Assembly (NCBI RefSeq): GCF_041807905.1
Contig: NZ_JBGVSA010000053.1
Coordinates: 1 to 9,953 of the forward strand
Direction: 5' to 3'
DNA: 9,953 bases
DNA from: JBGVSA01 sp041807905
Lineage (GTDB): Bacteria > Pseudomonadota > Gammaproteobacteria > Burkholderiales > Rhodocyclaceae
Of the stretch, positions 1-7,565 are shown piece after piece. The notes beneath the pieces were generated by a model that saw only the letters and a list, made by a program, of their open reading frames with translations, was not told the origin of the DNA and ran no database searches. The translations under genes were made by a program, and so were the position numbers. How positions within the stretch are numbered: position 1 is the stretch's first letter; every line of letters begins with the position of its first letter.

Positions 1-3000
1 GAGGCGGTCAGGCCGTTGCCATCCAGGCGCAGCGTCTCGCCGGCCATGCTCTTGGCGCGGATGCGCTGATACCACGAGCCCTGCACGACGCTGTCGACAT
101 ACCAGCCGGCGTCCGCCCGGTGCGTCCAGTAGCCACCCAGCGAATGCACGTCCATCGAGGTCGAGCCCGCGCGCCCACCGTAGACGCCTTCGACGTCGGC
201 GTCGATGCGACCGAAGCCGGCGTACCAGCCTGCCACGTCGTTCTTCGCACGCAGCATGTCGATGCCGGCCTGCACGCCCGCCATGTCGTAATCGTAGGAG
301 GCCCCTTCCTTCTGGAAATTCGACAGCCGGCCTTGCGGGTCATTGCCGCCACGGCCGGTCTTGCCCGTTTCACCGAACGCCCGCGCCCAGCCGTTCCACT
401 CCTGTTGGCCGGGAACGCCCTCGCCGATGCGATCGTGATAGGTGCCCAGCATTGCCAGGCCCATGCGGTTGGCCAGCGCCGGTACGACATTGGCGACAGC
501 CACTTCGTCGCGATAGTTGGGCAGTTCCGGGGTCGGCTCGCCCGGCGTGGGCGGGGTGACTTCACCGGGGGTCGGCTCGCCGGGCGAGGGTGGTGTGACT
601 TCCTCCGGCTCGTAGGTCGAACGCAGGTACCAGTCGCCGACATAGCTGCCGTCCCGTCCGCCCGCGTAGAGCGTGTAGTCATACGCGCCGGCCGAGATGC
701 GGCCTTGCTGCGTGAAGGCGTTGGTGCTGGCGTTGGCCGCATCGATCAGCGGGATCCCGTTGCCGGTGGTCATCGCACCGAGGCCGCCCGCGTTATTCAC
801 CGCCACGCGCGTGCTGCCGCTGACCGCTCCGGTGATCGCCAGCGTATCGGTGGGTGAATCGTCCGCTCCCAGTTGTGTATTCATGACGAGCAGACCGTTG
901 TTGCCGGTGTAATCACCATCGATTGTCAGCTTGTGCCCGGCATCACTCCAGCCCCAGGCGATCGTGCCCGCATTGGTGACGGCTCCCGTGATGGTGCCGC
1001 CCTGAGCGTGTTGCAGGGTCGAGCCCGCATTGATGGCCACATCCCCCGTCACGGCCAGTGTGGCCGGACTGATCAGGGTCGAGGCGTTGGTCAGTACCAG
1101 GCCTTGGAGCGAGCCATCCGGGTTGCTACCCGTGCCCGTCGTCAGCGTGCCATCGGCGAGTGTCACTGCCGAGCCGTCGACCGTGACGGTCTGCCAGTTC
1201 AGCAGGTTGACGCCCGTCACCGTCTGGGTCGTGTCGAGGAAGGTGAGCTTGTTGGTGCCGGCACCCGATGTGCCGAGGATGTCGGTCGTGTAGGCGTTGG
1301 CGTTGTCTCCGCCATCCAGATACGTCACGCCGGAAATGTCGGCTGCGCCGACGATGGTCAGCGAGTCGTCACCATTGCCCAGACGTACCGCGCCAGTGGT
1401 CCTGGAGCCGCCGAGCAGGGCGACGGTGGCATCACCGTCGTCATCCTGGATGGCGGTGCCCGATGCGGCGGACACATCCGCGCCGCTCATCAGGGTGATC
1501 GCCACGGACGCCCCCTCGTTACTGACTGCCGTGATGCCGGCCTCTTCGCCGCCGATGACCGTGCCTGCGATGTTGATGACAGAGGCGATGCCGCCATTGT
1601 CGTGAGCGGAGATGCCGGACTCGCTGCCGCTGATGGTGCCGCCGAGTTGGGTGATGCTCAGGCCCGTGACGTTGGTATCGCTCTCGGTCTGGACGCCGTG
1701 CCCGTCCGTGCCGGTCACATCGCCCGCCAGGACGACGGTCGTCGCGCCAGTGCCGGCATTGTTGGCGACGATACCGGTGGTGCCGGAAATGCTCCCCGCG
1801 CTTTGCGTGATCGTCAGGTCCGTGGCGGTTTGGCCGTTGAAGGCTTCGATGGCGTGACCGTCCGCCGTGACGTCGCCGGCGACACTCACCGTCGTGGCGC
1901 CGCTGCCCTGGTTTTCCGTGGCAATACCGTATGCGCCGCCCGTGATGGTGCCACCGCTCTGGGTGACGGTCAGGTTCGTCGCTGCAAAGTCGTTATGGGC
2001 GGAGATGCCGTAGTTGATGTCCCCTCTGACGTCGCCGGCCACATTGATATTCGTCGCGCCGCTGCCGAAGTTCTCGGTATAGATGCCGGCCATCGCGCCG
2101 GCGATCGATCCGGCGCTCTGCGTGATCGTCAGATCCTGGGTGGCGCCGTCGTTGTAGGCAAAGACACCATAAGCCGCCGACCCTGCAACGTCACCCGCGA
2201 CGTTGATGTTCGTCGCACCGGTGCCGAAGTTCTCCGCATGAATGCCAACGTTGCCACCGGCGACGGTCCCGCCGCTCTGTGCAATGGTCAGCCCGGTGGT
2301 GAATGAGCCACTGAAGACGGCGATGCCGTCGGCGTTTTCGCCCGAGACGTCACCCGTGGTGCTGATCGACGTGGCGCCTGTCCCTGAGTTGTAAGCGTAG
2401 ATGCCGTTTGACTCACCCTCGATCGTCCCGCCGGTCTGTGTGAGCGTCAGATCGGTACTCTCGAATGAGCCGTACGCGTTGATGCCGTCGCCGTACACGC
2501 CGAAGACGTTGCCGGCGACGCTGACGTTTGTTGCACCCGTGCCGCCATTGAAGGCGTTGATGCCACGTACCCCCGATATGGTCCCGGCGCTCTGCGTGAT
2601 GGTGAGCCCCGCGGTGTCCTCGTAGTTATTGGCGCTGATGCCGTCGCCGTACCTGCCGCTGACATTGCCCGCGACGCTGATGGTGGTTGGGCCGCTGCCT
2701 GAATTGAAGACCAGGATGCCGTCACCGCCGCCCGAGATGGTTCCGGCACTCTGCGTGATGGATACCCCCGTGGCGGCGCCATAGTGATCGACGCTGATGC
2801 CCCTGCCATATTCCCCGATGACGTTGCCGGCCACGGTGATGTCCGTTGCGCCGGTACCGACGTTCTCGGCAGAAATACCATCGGACATGCCGGAGATGGT
2901 CCCGCTGCGCTGCGTGACGGTCAGGCCAGTGGTGGCGGTTCCGTTCAGGGCATGGATGCCAAGGCCCTCGACGCCGACGACGTCGCCGGCGACGCTGATG

Positions 3001-4490
3001 CTCGTCGCACCCGTACCAAAGTTGACAGCGTTGATGCCACAGCAATCGGCGAAGATCGTTCCGCTGGTTTGCGTGATGGTCACGTCCGTCGCCGTTTCCC
3101 CGTTCAGGACGTTGATGCCGGTGGCGTCAGCGCTTGTGATATTGCCGGCGACACTGATGGAGGTGGCGCCGGTACCCTCGTTGTATGCCCAGATGCCATC
3201 GCTGGAAGCGGTGATGTTGCCCGCACTCTGCGTGATGGTCATGTCCGTGGCGCTGGGGCCGTTTTCCGCGGAAATGCCATAGTTGTTCGTGCCAGTGACG
3301 TTCCCTGCGACGCTGATGCTTGTTGCGCCGGTGCCGCTGTTCGTGGCGGAAATCCCTGTGCCGCCGGAAATGCTCCCGCTGCGCTGAATGACCGTCAGAG
3401 CCGTCGTGTGGGCTTCACTATTGACGAGGACGCCAGTGTGGCCCGCGCTGGTAACGTCGCCTGCCACGTTGACGGTGGTTGCGCCGGAGCCCCAGTTTTG
3501 AGCGACGATGCCAACGTTCTTGCCAGCGGTGATGGTCCCGCCGCTTTGGGTGACCGTCAGGTCCGTGCCTGTCACTCCACCAAAGACCTCGATGGCGCTG
3601 TTGCTGCTGCTGATGTCGCCTGCGACGTTGATATTCGTGGCGCCGGTGCCGTCGTTCTTGGCCCAGATGCCATTGCTCTGACCCGATATCGTTCCGCCGC
3701 TTTGAGTGACGGTCAGGTCTGTGGTCGCAGATGCACCGTAGGCGTCGATTCCCCTGTCGCCGCTGCCGGTGACGTCGCCCGCAACGCTGACGGTCGTTGC
3801 CCCGGTGCCCCAGTTGTAGGCATGGATGCCCGAATACCCGGAAATGCTCCCGCCGCTGCCTTGCGTAACCGTCAGGTCCGTTCCGGTTGTGCCCCCTTGG
3901 GCGTCGACGCCGTCTGCCTCGACGCTCGTGACGCTACCGGCGACGTTGACGGTCGTCGCGCCCGTGCCACTGTTCTTTACGGAGATGCCGTGGGCATCGC
4001 TCAATACCGAAGCCGATTCTCCAACGTTGATCGTGATGTCCGTGCCGAGCGCGGTATTTGTAGCGGTAATGCCGAGACCGTTTTCTCCGTACAACCAGGG
4101 CGTGGCCGGATCGGTCCACGCGGCAATGCTGCCTGAGTCCTGGTTCACCGTGATGCTGCCCGCACCCGTGTTGGTGACGTTGATGCCCGTTCCAGGCGCG
4201 CCCGTCGGCGCAATGTCGGCGCTGCTGTTGACGGTGATGTCCCCTGAACCCGAGACGACGACGCCCTCGGCGATCGTGCCCGAGCACTCATAGACGCCGC
4301 CTGTCGCCGAACACTGCGACTGTGACCAGGCTGGGGCCGATGAGGTCAGCATCGCCAGCCCAAAGAACGACGAGATCACGACTGAAGCAACACTGAGGGA
4401 CGCTCGTTTTCCGCGTCCAGTGGAAATCTCTGATGCGACCGCCCACGTGCGGGACGACTCGTTCCAGATCACTCGATATTGCTTGTTCAT
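1..4490 (-). CDS. Type Va autotransporter, repeat-rich passenger, C-terminus cut by the window edge
   Basis: This frame is open without a stop from its start at 4490 to the left edge, about 1496 codons. The product should be exported by Sec and then display or release its passenger through an outer-membrane beta-barrel. The N-terminus MNKQYRVIWNESSRTWA is a typical ESPR (extended signal peptide region). A hydrophobic stretch follows (about residues 32-54) with a likely cleavage after APA near residue 54. Cys60 and Cys69 lie at the head of the mature passenger. Residues about 200-990 are degenerate 53-residue repeats, expected to form a right-handed beta-helix. Residues about 1154-1291 match pertactin-type autochaperone regions (motifs LTIDGDYTG, SPTDTLAI, RVAVNNAGGLG, GDWYLRSTY). 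A Pro/Glu linker (about 1293-1325) with two copies of TPP-S/T-PGEPTP leads into the autotransporter beta-domain (WNGWARAFG, YDYDMAGVQAGIDML, GGYWTH). Only about 170 of the usual 260-280 barrel residues are inside the window. The passenger's binding target cannot be read from sequence; adhesin-like is inference. Confidence 0.92.
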   Translation of the reverse strand, partial: MNKQYRVIWNESSRTWAVASEISTGRGKRASLSVASVVISSFFGLAMLTSSAPAWSQSQCSATGGVYECSGTIAEGVVVSGSGDITVNSSADIAPTGAPGTGINVTNTGAGSITVNQDSGSIAAWTDPATPWLYGENGLGITATNTALGTDITINVGESASVLSDAHGISVKNSGTGATTVNVAGSVTSVEADGVDAQGGTTGTDLTVTQGSGGSISGYSGIHAYNWGTGATTVSVAGDVTGSGDRGIDAYGASATTDLTVTQSGGTISGQSNGIWAKNDGTGATNINVAGDISSSNSAIEVFGGVTGTDLTVTQSGGTITAGKNVGIVAQNWGSGATTVNVAGDVTSAGHTGVLVNSEAHTTALTVIQRSGSISGGTGISATNSGTGATSISVAGNVTGTNNYGISAENGPSATDMTITQSAGNITASSDGIWAYNEGTGATSISVAGNITSADATGINVLNGETATDVTITQTSGTIFADCCGINAVNFGTGATSISVAGDVVGVEGLGIHALNGTATTGLTVTQRSGTISGMSDGISAENVGTGATDITVAGNVIGEYGRGISVDHYGAATGVSITQSAGTISGGGDGILVFNSGSGPTTISVAGNVSGRYGDGISANNYEDTAGLTITQSAGTISGVRGINAFNGGTGATNVSVAGNVFGVYGDGINAYGSFESTDLTLTQTGGTIEGESNGIYAYNSGTGATSISTTGDVSGENADGIAVFSGSFTTGLTIAQSGGTVAGGNVGIHAENFGTGATNINVAGDVAGSAAYGVFAYNDGATQDLTITQSAGSIAGAMAGIYTENFGSGATNINVAGDVRGDINYGISAHNDFAATNLTVTQSGGTITGGAYGIATENQGSGATTVSVAGDVTADGHAIEAFNGQTATDLTITQSAGSISGTTGIVANNAGTGATTVVLAGDVTGTDGHGVQTESDTNVTGLSITQLGGTISGSESGISAHDNGGIASVINIAGTVIGGEEAGITAVSNEGASVAITLMSGADVSAASGTAIQDDDGDATVALLGGSRTTGAVRLGNGDDSLTIVGAADISGVTYLDGGDNANAYTTDILGTSGAGTNKLTFLDTTQTVTGVNLLNWQTVTVDGSAVTLADGTLTTGTGSNPDGSLQGLVLTNASTLISPATLAVTGDVAINAGSTLQHAQGGTITGAVTNAGTIAWGWSDAGHKLTIDGDYTGNNGLLVMNTQLGADDSPTDTLAITGAVSGSTRVAVNNAGGLGAMTTGNGIPLIDAANASTNAFTQQGRISAGAYDYTLYAGGRDGSYVGDWYLRSTYEPEEVTPPSPGEPTPGEVTPPTPGEPTPELPNYRDEVAVANVVPALANRMGLAMLGTYHDRIGEGVPGQQEWNGWARAFGETGKTGRGGNDPQGRLSNFQKEGASYDYDMAGVQAGIDMLRAKNDVAGWYAGFGRIDADVEGVYGGRAGSTSMDVHSLGGYWTHRADAGWYVDSVVQGSWYQRIRAKSMAGETLRLDGNGLTA
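1510..3970 (-). repeat. About fifteen tandem degenerate 53-residue passenger repeats inside the autotransporter
   Basis: The motif T-x-L-T-V/I-T-Q followed by S-G/A-G-x-I-x-G recurs fifteen times, first at about 3881 and last at about 1667. That is an average step of about 158 bases (52-53 codons). Each unit continues with GI-x-A-x-N-x-GTGAT-x-V/I-x-VAGDV and ends GI-x-A. Units are diverged rather than identical at DNA level, which suggests an old expansion under protein-level selection rather than recent slippage. A poorer unit (SITVNQDSGSIAAW) lies upstream, nearer the N-terminus. Such repeats usually form successive rungs of a beta-helix. Confidence 0.85.
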
Positions 4491-4497
4491 TCATTAG

Positions 4498-4501
4498 CCT
4501 C
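4498..4501 (-). promoter_or_regulatory. Ribosome binding site deciding the autotransporter start
   Basis: On the minus strand the bases GAGG end 7 nt before the ATG at 4490. That is good spacing for this start but too close for the other ATG at 4494, which is in another frame. The ATG at 4490 also gives the ESPR signature directly at the N-terminus, so it is the chosen start. The Shine-Dalgarno is short, which may keep translation modest. I found no convincing sigma-70 promoter upstream. Confidence 0.55.
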
Positions 4502-4502
4502 G

Positions 4503-5177
4503 GTTCACGGGTTCAAACATGGCGCTCCCCAAAACCCATTGAGGAACCTGCATGACGCCATGGTGGGAACCGAGATGCTATGAATAAGACAAGCGCTGAT
4601 TCTGCTAAAAGTCAGAATTTCCGGATGATTTGATCACATGCGCTGACAGCCCTGCATGATCCGGTTTCCGCTGAGGACGAGTCTGTTTTTGGAGTCGGAC
4701 CGATCTGCAACAAAGAGGGGCGTGCCCCCAATCCGCCCGCATGACCCCGCATTTCACCGCCGATTGTTGGCGGGCGGAGGCGTGCCTCCACTGACGATTG
4801 GGGACAAGGAAAAACTGCCTTCGACAATGGCGATGTTCGCGTCGAGGTATCGAAGATCGTCCGAGGGGTGCGCACGCGTTTTGTGGTTTTCTTGCCCGGC
4901 GCAATCCGGTGGACGCAAGACAGGTCGATTGATACGCCATCTGATTGGCGTACAAAGGTCTTCGAACGGGATGGCAGAGGGGGGCTTGTGGCGATGGGGC
5001 CGCCAGGTTCTTGAACCTCGGGAGGGGGCTTGTCCCGCCCGTGGCGACGGAGCCCTCGCTGGCCGGCAGCGGATGCTCAGGCGTCGCTCCGCGAGGCAGT
5101 CATGAAGCTCGACGAACAACCCATGTGGATCGCTCGCGCCCTGGCATTGCGCTGCGGCCGGCATCGGCCAGTTCGCG
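4503..5177. other. Long gap without a supported gene; several short inverted repeats
   Basis: About 675 bases separate the autotransporter start from the stop of the glycine-zipper gene. Open frames exist on both strands, but they have arginine- and cysteine-rich, low-plausibility translations, no good ribosome binding sites, and overlap each other. I see several perfect inverted repeats: GGGGC-GT-GCCCC at about 4717-4728, GGAGGC-GT-GCCTCC at about 4776-4789, TACGCCA-N6-TGGCGTA at 4933-4952, AGGTTC-TT-GAACCT at 5005-5018 and GGCCG-GCAT-CGGCC at 5156-5169. The autotransporter promoter must lie in the part nearest 4500. A decayed gene or an unrecognised structured RNA cannot be excluded. Confidence 0.5.
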
Positions 5178-5651
5178 CTACTTGACCGTGTATCCCTTTC
5201 CTTCGAGGCACGCGCCACGCGCTTGCGCCCATGCCGCATTGGCAGTGGATTGCGTCTGCTGCTGGCCTGCCTCCGCCTGCTGTTGTTGCGCCCGGTTCTG
5301 GCGCCGGCTTTGGGCGCGAGCGGCCGCAGCACCGGCGGCAGCACCCGTCCCTGCGTCACCGCCAACCACTTCGCCCACGATAGCGCCGCGTGCGGCGCCC
5401 CGGACGCCGGCTCCGGGCGTCGTGCCGGTTGCCGTGGTAGCGGGTTTGGGCGCCGCGGTCTGCGCGGGCGGCCTGGCTGGGTCGAAACCGGTCTGGCCCG
5501 TGGCCCATTTACCGCACTCGGCCTCGTCTTTCTTCTGCTGGTCTGCCGACTGCCCCTTCGCCGGATAAGCGAACTGCTGCGCGTGCAGCGTCGGAACCAG
5601 CATTGCACCCGTTGCGACCAGCGTGAACAGCCAACCCGTTGCCACCTTCAT
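5178..5651 (-). CDS. Exported YMGG-like glycine-zipper protein
   Basis: This 157-residue protein starts at 5651, where AAGGAG lies 6 nt upstream of the ATG; a longer in-frame upstream extension lacks such a site. Residues 1-24 (MKVATGWLF...TLHA) form a Sec signal peptide with likely cleavage after LHA. The mature start QQFAYPAKGQS and the segment around Cys46 (DEAECGKWA) resemble a known family of periplasmic or outer-membrane-associated glycine-zipper proteins. Residues about 79-110 hold the Gly/Ala-rich zipper (GAARGAIVGEVVGG...), followed by a Gln/Arg-rich stretch and a C-terminal block with Cys148 (ARGACLEGKGYTVK). The two cysteines could form a periplasmic disulfide. Glycine zippers can mediate membrane association or oligomer packing, but the role of this family is not established. 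The gene stands alone, with wide gaps on both sides. Confidence 0.85.
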   Translation of the reverse strand: MKVATGWLFTLVATGAMLVPTLHAQQFAYPAKGQSADQQKKDEAECGKWATGQTGFDPARPPAQTAAPKPATTATGTTPGAGVRGAARGAIVGEVVGGDAGTGAAAGAAAARAQSRRQNRAQQQQAEAGQQQTQSTANAAWAQARGACLEGKGYTVK

Positions 5652-5657
5652 GATGAT

Positions 5658-5663
5658 CTCCTT
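5658..5663 (-). promoter_or_regulatory. Ribosome binding site of the glycine-zipper gene
   Basis: AAGGAG on the minus strand, 6 nt before the ATG at 5651. It decides for the short start with the signal peptide at the N-terminus over the longer frame that reaches 5843. Confidence 0.8.
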
Positions 5664-6079
5664 GATTGGGCAGGCCGTCCGTCGATGTGTCCATGGCGGC
5701 ACCTGCAATTCCGAGACAGAAGCCGCTTTCAGGTTAGTGGATTTCGTCTCGCGATCAAATCCAAGAAGGCGGCCGGGCGCGGCGTCCTGCACGCCACCTC
5801 CAATTCGGGCGCCCCGCGCGCGGACCTTGCAGGGGCTCTTCATGCGCGCGACGACGGGGCATCCACCGACCCACCATCGGCGCCCTCAGGGGCCGACGGC
5901 GCCCTGCCCAATGAGACCGAACACTGCCGATGATGTCCGCCATACCCGCCGACTTCTGGCGCGAGCTACGCCTGGCCGTCCTGGTGCATCCGCAAGCGTC
6001 GTTGCCTCTCGGCATCTGATCCAGGCGCCGGTCTGGACAGTCGGCAGGGACGGTTGATCGATACCTTGTCGTCCGCTGG
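5664..6079. other. Gap of about 415 bases; promoter region of the glycine-zipper gene, no supported gene
   Basis: This stretch lies between the glycine-zipper ribosome binding site and the histidine kinase stop, and must hold the zipper gene's promoter. A weak candidate on the minus strand is TTGATC and TAACCT separated by 16 bases (about 5728-5755); it matches consensus poorly. A 29-codon frame on the plus strand at 5932-6021 is discussed among the findings. I see no terminator with a clear U-tract downstream of the kinase gene. Confidence 0.4.
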
Positions 6080-7210
6080 CTAGGGAGCCGGCGGCGGAAA
6101 GCGGGGGAGCGTCACCGTGAACACGGTGCAGTCCTGGTCGGATTTGACTTCGATCGTTCCGTGATGTGCCGAAGCGATACAGCGGCAGATATACAAGCCC
6201 AATCCGATACCGGATGAGGCCCGCATGTTCTCTTTCGACGGATTTGCACGCGTCAACGGATCGAAGAGTGTCGGCAGCGCATCTGCCGGAATGGGCGGCC
6301 CCCCATTGCTGACAGTCAGAACGACTTGTTCATCGCCGCCCACGGCCTTCACGCGAACGGCGCCGTTGCCGTGCTGGACGGCATTGGTCACGAGATTGCC
6401 GGCCAACTGGCTCATGCGGCCGGCGTCCCACAGGCCGGTGAGGTCGCCACTCAAGTGCACTTCGATGTCCGCATCGGGCAAGGCAGCGCGCACCTCGTCG
6501 ACTGAACCCTGGCAGATCCGCCCGAAATCCTGTCGGGTGAGCACCACCGGCAGCGTGTCTCCAAGGCGCGTGCGCGTGAAGACGAAGAGGTCGTCGATCA
6601 TCGATTTCAAACGCTCGGCGCTACGTTCAAGGTTTACACCCGCCCGCATGCTGACAAGGGATAGATTCGCGTCGCGCAGCACGACGTGAGCCGAGTTCAG
6701 TATCGCCGCCGCCGGCGATCGCATGTCGTGGGCGAGCACGCCGGCAAAAAGATCGCGGATCCGCTCGGTACGCTTCGTGAACTGGCGCACCGACGCGGCC
6801 ACCATCTGATAGACCGCCTCGTTGAAGCGGATCATCTCCTGGAACGCCGCCGGGTCCGTCGTGCCGCTCTGCTGCCATCGTCGGAGAACGCTCGCTCGCA
6901 GCGCACGATATTCCGCCACCAGCGCATCGATGCCGAAGCCCTGCGTCTGCCGGTCATCCGCGTGTACATGGCCGACCTGGTTGAAGTCCGACTCCGACCC
7001 GGGGCGATTGCCCAGGGATTTCGCCACCTGCTGTGCGTCCGTCTGGGTCTCGCGCATGTCGGCCGCGATCCCCAGCAAGAGGGCGCGCGCCGAATCGCGC
7101 AACTGCGTCTCGTCGAGCTTGCAGCCAGCAGGGCTGATGGAACGAGCATATTCCGTCCAGTCCTGGATCAATGCGTCGAGTTCCGATTCGATAAAGTCCG
7201 ATAGGGTCAT
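6080..7210 (-). CDS. Soluble sensor histidine kinase with RsbRD-like N-terminal domain
   Basis: This 376-residue protein has a start chosen at 7210, where GGAGGA lies 4 nt upstream. An in-frame extension to 7414 lacks a ribosome binding site and domain content. Residues about 5-145 resemble the RsbRD N-terminal domain (RsbT co-antagonist type, DFIESELDALIQDWTEYA and ARALLLGIAADMR), a helical sensor module of stress regulators. The HisKA H-box is FAGVLAHDMRSPAAAI with phospho-acceptor His161. The ATPase domain shows the N-box (QLAGNLVTNAVQHGNG, residues 268-283), a G1-like SNGGPPIP (301-308) where Asn302 takes the usual Asp position, and G2 SGIGLGLYI (333-341). There is no transmembrane segment, so the kinase is probably cytosolic. 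It should autophosphorylate and pass phosphate to a response regulator, but none is visible in the window, so the partner is unknown. It diverges from the DUF892-catalase operon, suggesting but not proving a link to stress control. Confidence 0.92.
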   Translation of the reverse strand: MTLSDFIESELDALIQDWTEYARSISPAGCKLDETQLRDSARALLLGIAADMRETQTDAQQVAKSLGNRPGSESDFNQVGHVHADDRQTQGFGIDALVAEYRALRASVLRRWQQSGTTDPAAFQEMIRFNEAVYQMVAASVRQFTKRTERIRDLFAGVLAHDMRSPAAAILNSAHVVLRDANLSLVSMRAGVNLERSAERLKSMIDDLFVFTRTRLGDTLPVVLTRQDFGRICQGSVDEVRAALPDADIEVHLSGDLTGLWDAGRMSQLAGNLVTNAVQHGNGAVRVKAVGGDEQVVLTVSNGGPPIPADALPTLFDPLTRANPSKENMRASSGIGLGLYICRCIASAHHGTIEVKSDQDCTVFTVTLPRFPPPAP

Positions 7211-7272
7211 AGGGTCCTCCGCTGCGCGGCGTCCACGTCGCGCAATGTCCCCGCCCGTACGACGTGTCATTG

Positions 7273-7301
7273 AATATGGGTGAACGCCCGATCCGCCGCA
7301 A
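7273..7301 (-). promoter_or_regulatory. Candidate sigma-70-type promoter for the histidine kinase
   Basis: On the minus strand, TTGCGG (7296-7301) and CATATT (7273-7278) are separated by 17 bases, about 60 bases before the kinase start. They match the -35 and -10 consensus at three and four of six positions. Placement is right, but in GC-rich DNA this could arise by chance. Confidence 0.28.
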
Positions 7302-7413
7302 GAGCCATACCGCCGGCCCAAAAGGGTGGCGACAGGCTCGGCGGCACGAGCGCGAATGTACACGTGCATACCGTCGACGACGGCGCTTTCCTGGGCGGTC
7401 AAGTGCGGGGCCA

Positions 7414-7445
7414 CGGGCGACGACAGGGGCTGTCACCGTCGCCCG
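7414..7445. repeat. Strong hairpin in the divergent intergenic region
   Basis: CGGGCGACG (7414-7422) and CGTCGCCCG (7437-7445) are perfectly complementary over nine bases. Inside them ACAG-GGG-CTGT adds four pairs, with a three-base bulge (CAC) on the right arm. No T-run follows on either strand, so a classical terminator is unlikely. It could be a 5'-UTR element of the plus-strand operon. Confidence 0.6.
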
Positions 7446-7547
7446 ACAAAGCAATGGGCGCGCGGCTTCCGGGCCGCATTGTCTGTTTTGCGTCTCCTCG
7501 CTTCGCGCGGCGCATTTCCGTCGGGCATGGCCGATGCTGGTTTCGGG

Positions 7548-7565
7548 CTGTTCGCTATTGAACAG
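7548..7565. promoter_or_regulatory. Perfect 6+6 inverted repeat just upstream of the DUF892 start
   Basis: CTGTTC-GCTATT-GAACAG is a perfect dyad with a 6-base centre. It ends three bases before the AAGGAG ribosome binding site (7569-7574) of the first operon gene. The position fits an operator overlapping the transcription start, or an mRNA stem limiting ribosome access. It differs from the E. coli LexA box, whose CTGT and ACAG are 8 bases apart; here they are 10 apart. Confidence 0.4.

Noticed and set aside
8..742. Minus-strand 244-codon frame within the autotransporter barrel region.
   Set aside because: It is out of frame with the autotransporter; its Arg/Pro/Ser-rich translation is a frame shadow, while the true frame gives a recognisable barrel and linker.
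120..4136. Very long plus-strand open frames opposite the autotransporter (120-857, 873-2306, 2784-4136).
   Set aside because: They run in the exact codon register antisense to the true gene. Repetitive Gly/Thr/Ala/Val codons on the minus strand rarely produce plus-strand stops. The translations have no family features and no ribosome binding sites; the minus frame has ESPR, repeats, autochaperone and barrel motifs in order.
4656..5105. Plus-strand 149-codon frame in the gap.
   Set aside because: There is no ribosome binding site or recognisable motif, and its composition is like random GC-rich DNA. It is kept only as part of the unexplained gap.
4754..5608. Minus-strand 284-codon frame across the gap and the glycine-zipper gene.
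   Set aside because: It overlaps the well-supported zipper gene in another frame, is Arg/Pro-rich and has no recognisable domain or good ribosome binding site.
7211..7414. N-terminal extension of the histidine kinase to an ATG at 7414.
   Set aside because: The extension is Arg/Gly/Ala-rich without family similarity, and the ATG at 7210 has a strong GGAGGA site and begins at the RsbRD-like domain.
7548..7565. LexA/SOS box at the DUF892 promoter.
   Set aside because: CTGT and ACAG are spaced by 10 bases instead of 8, and the surrounding bases do not match the enterobacterial consensus.
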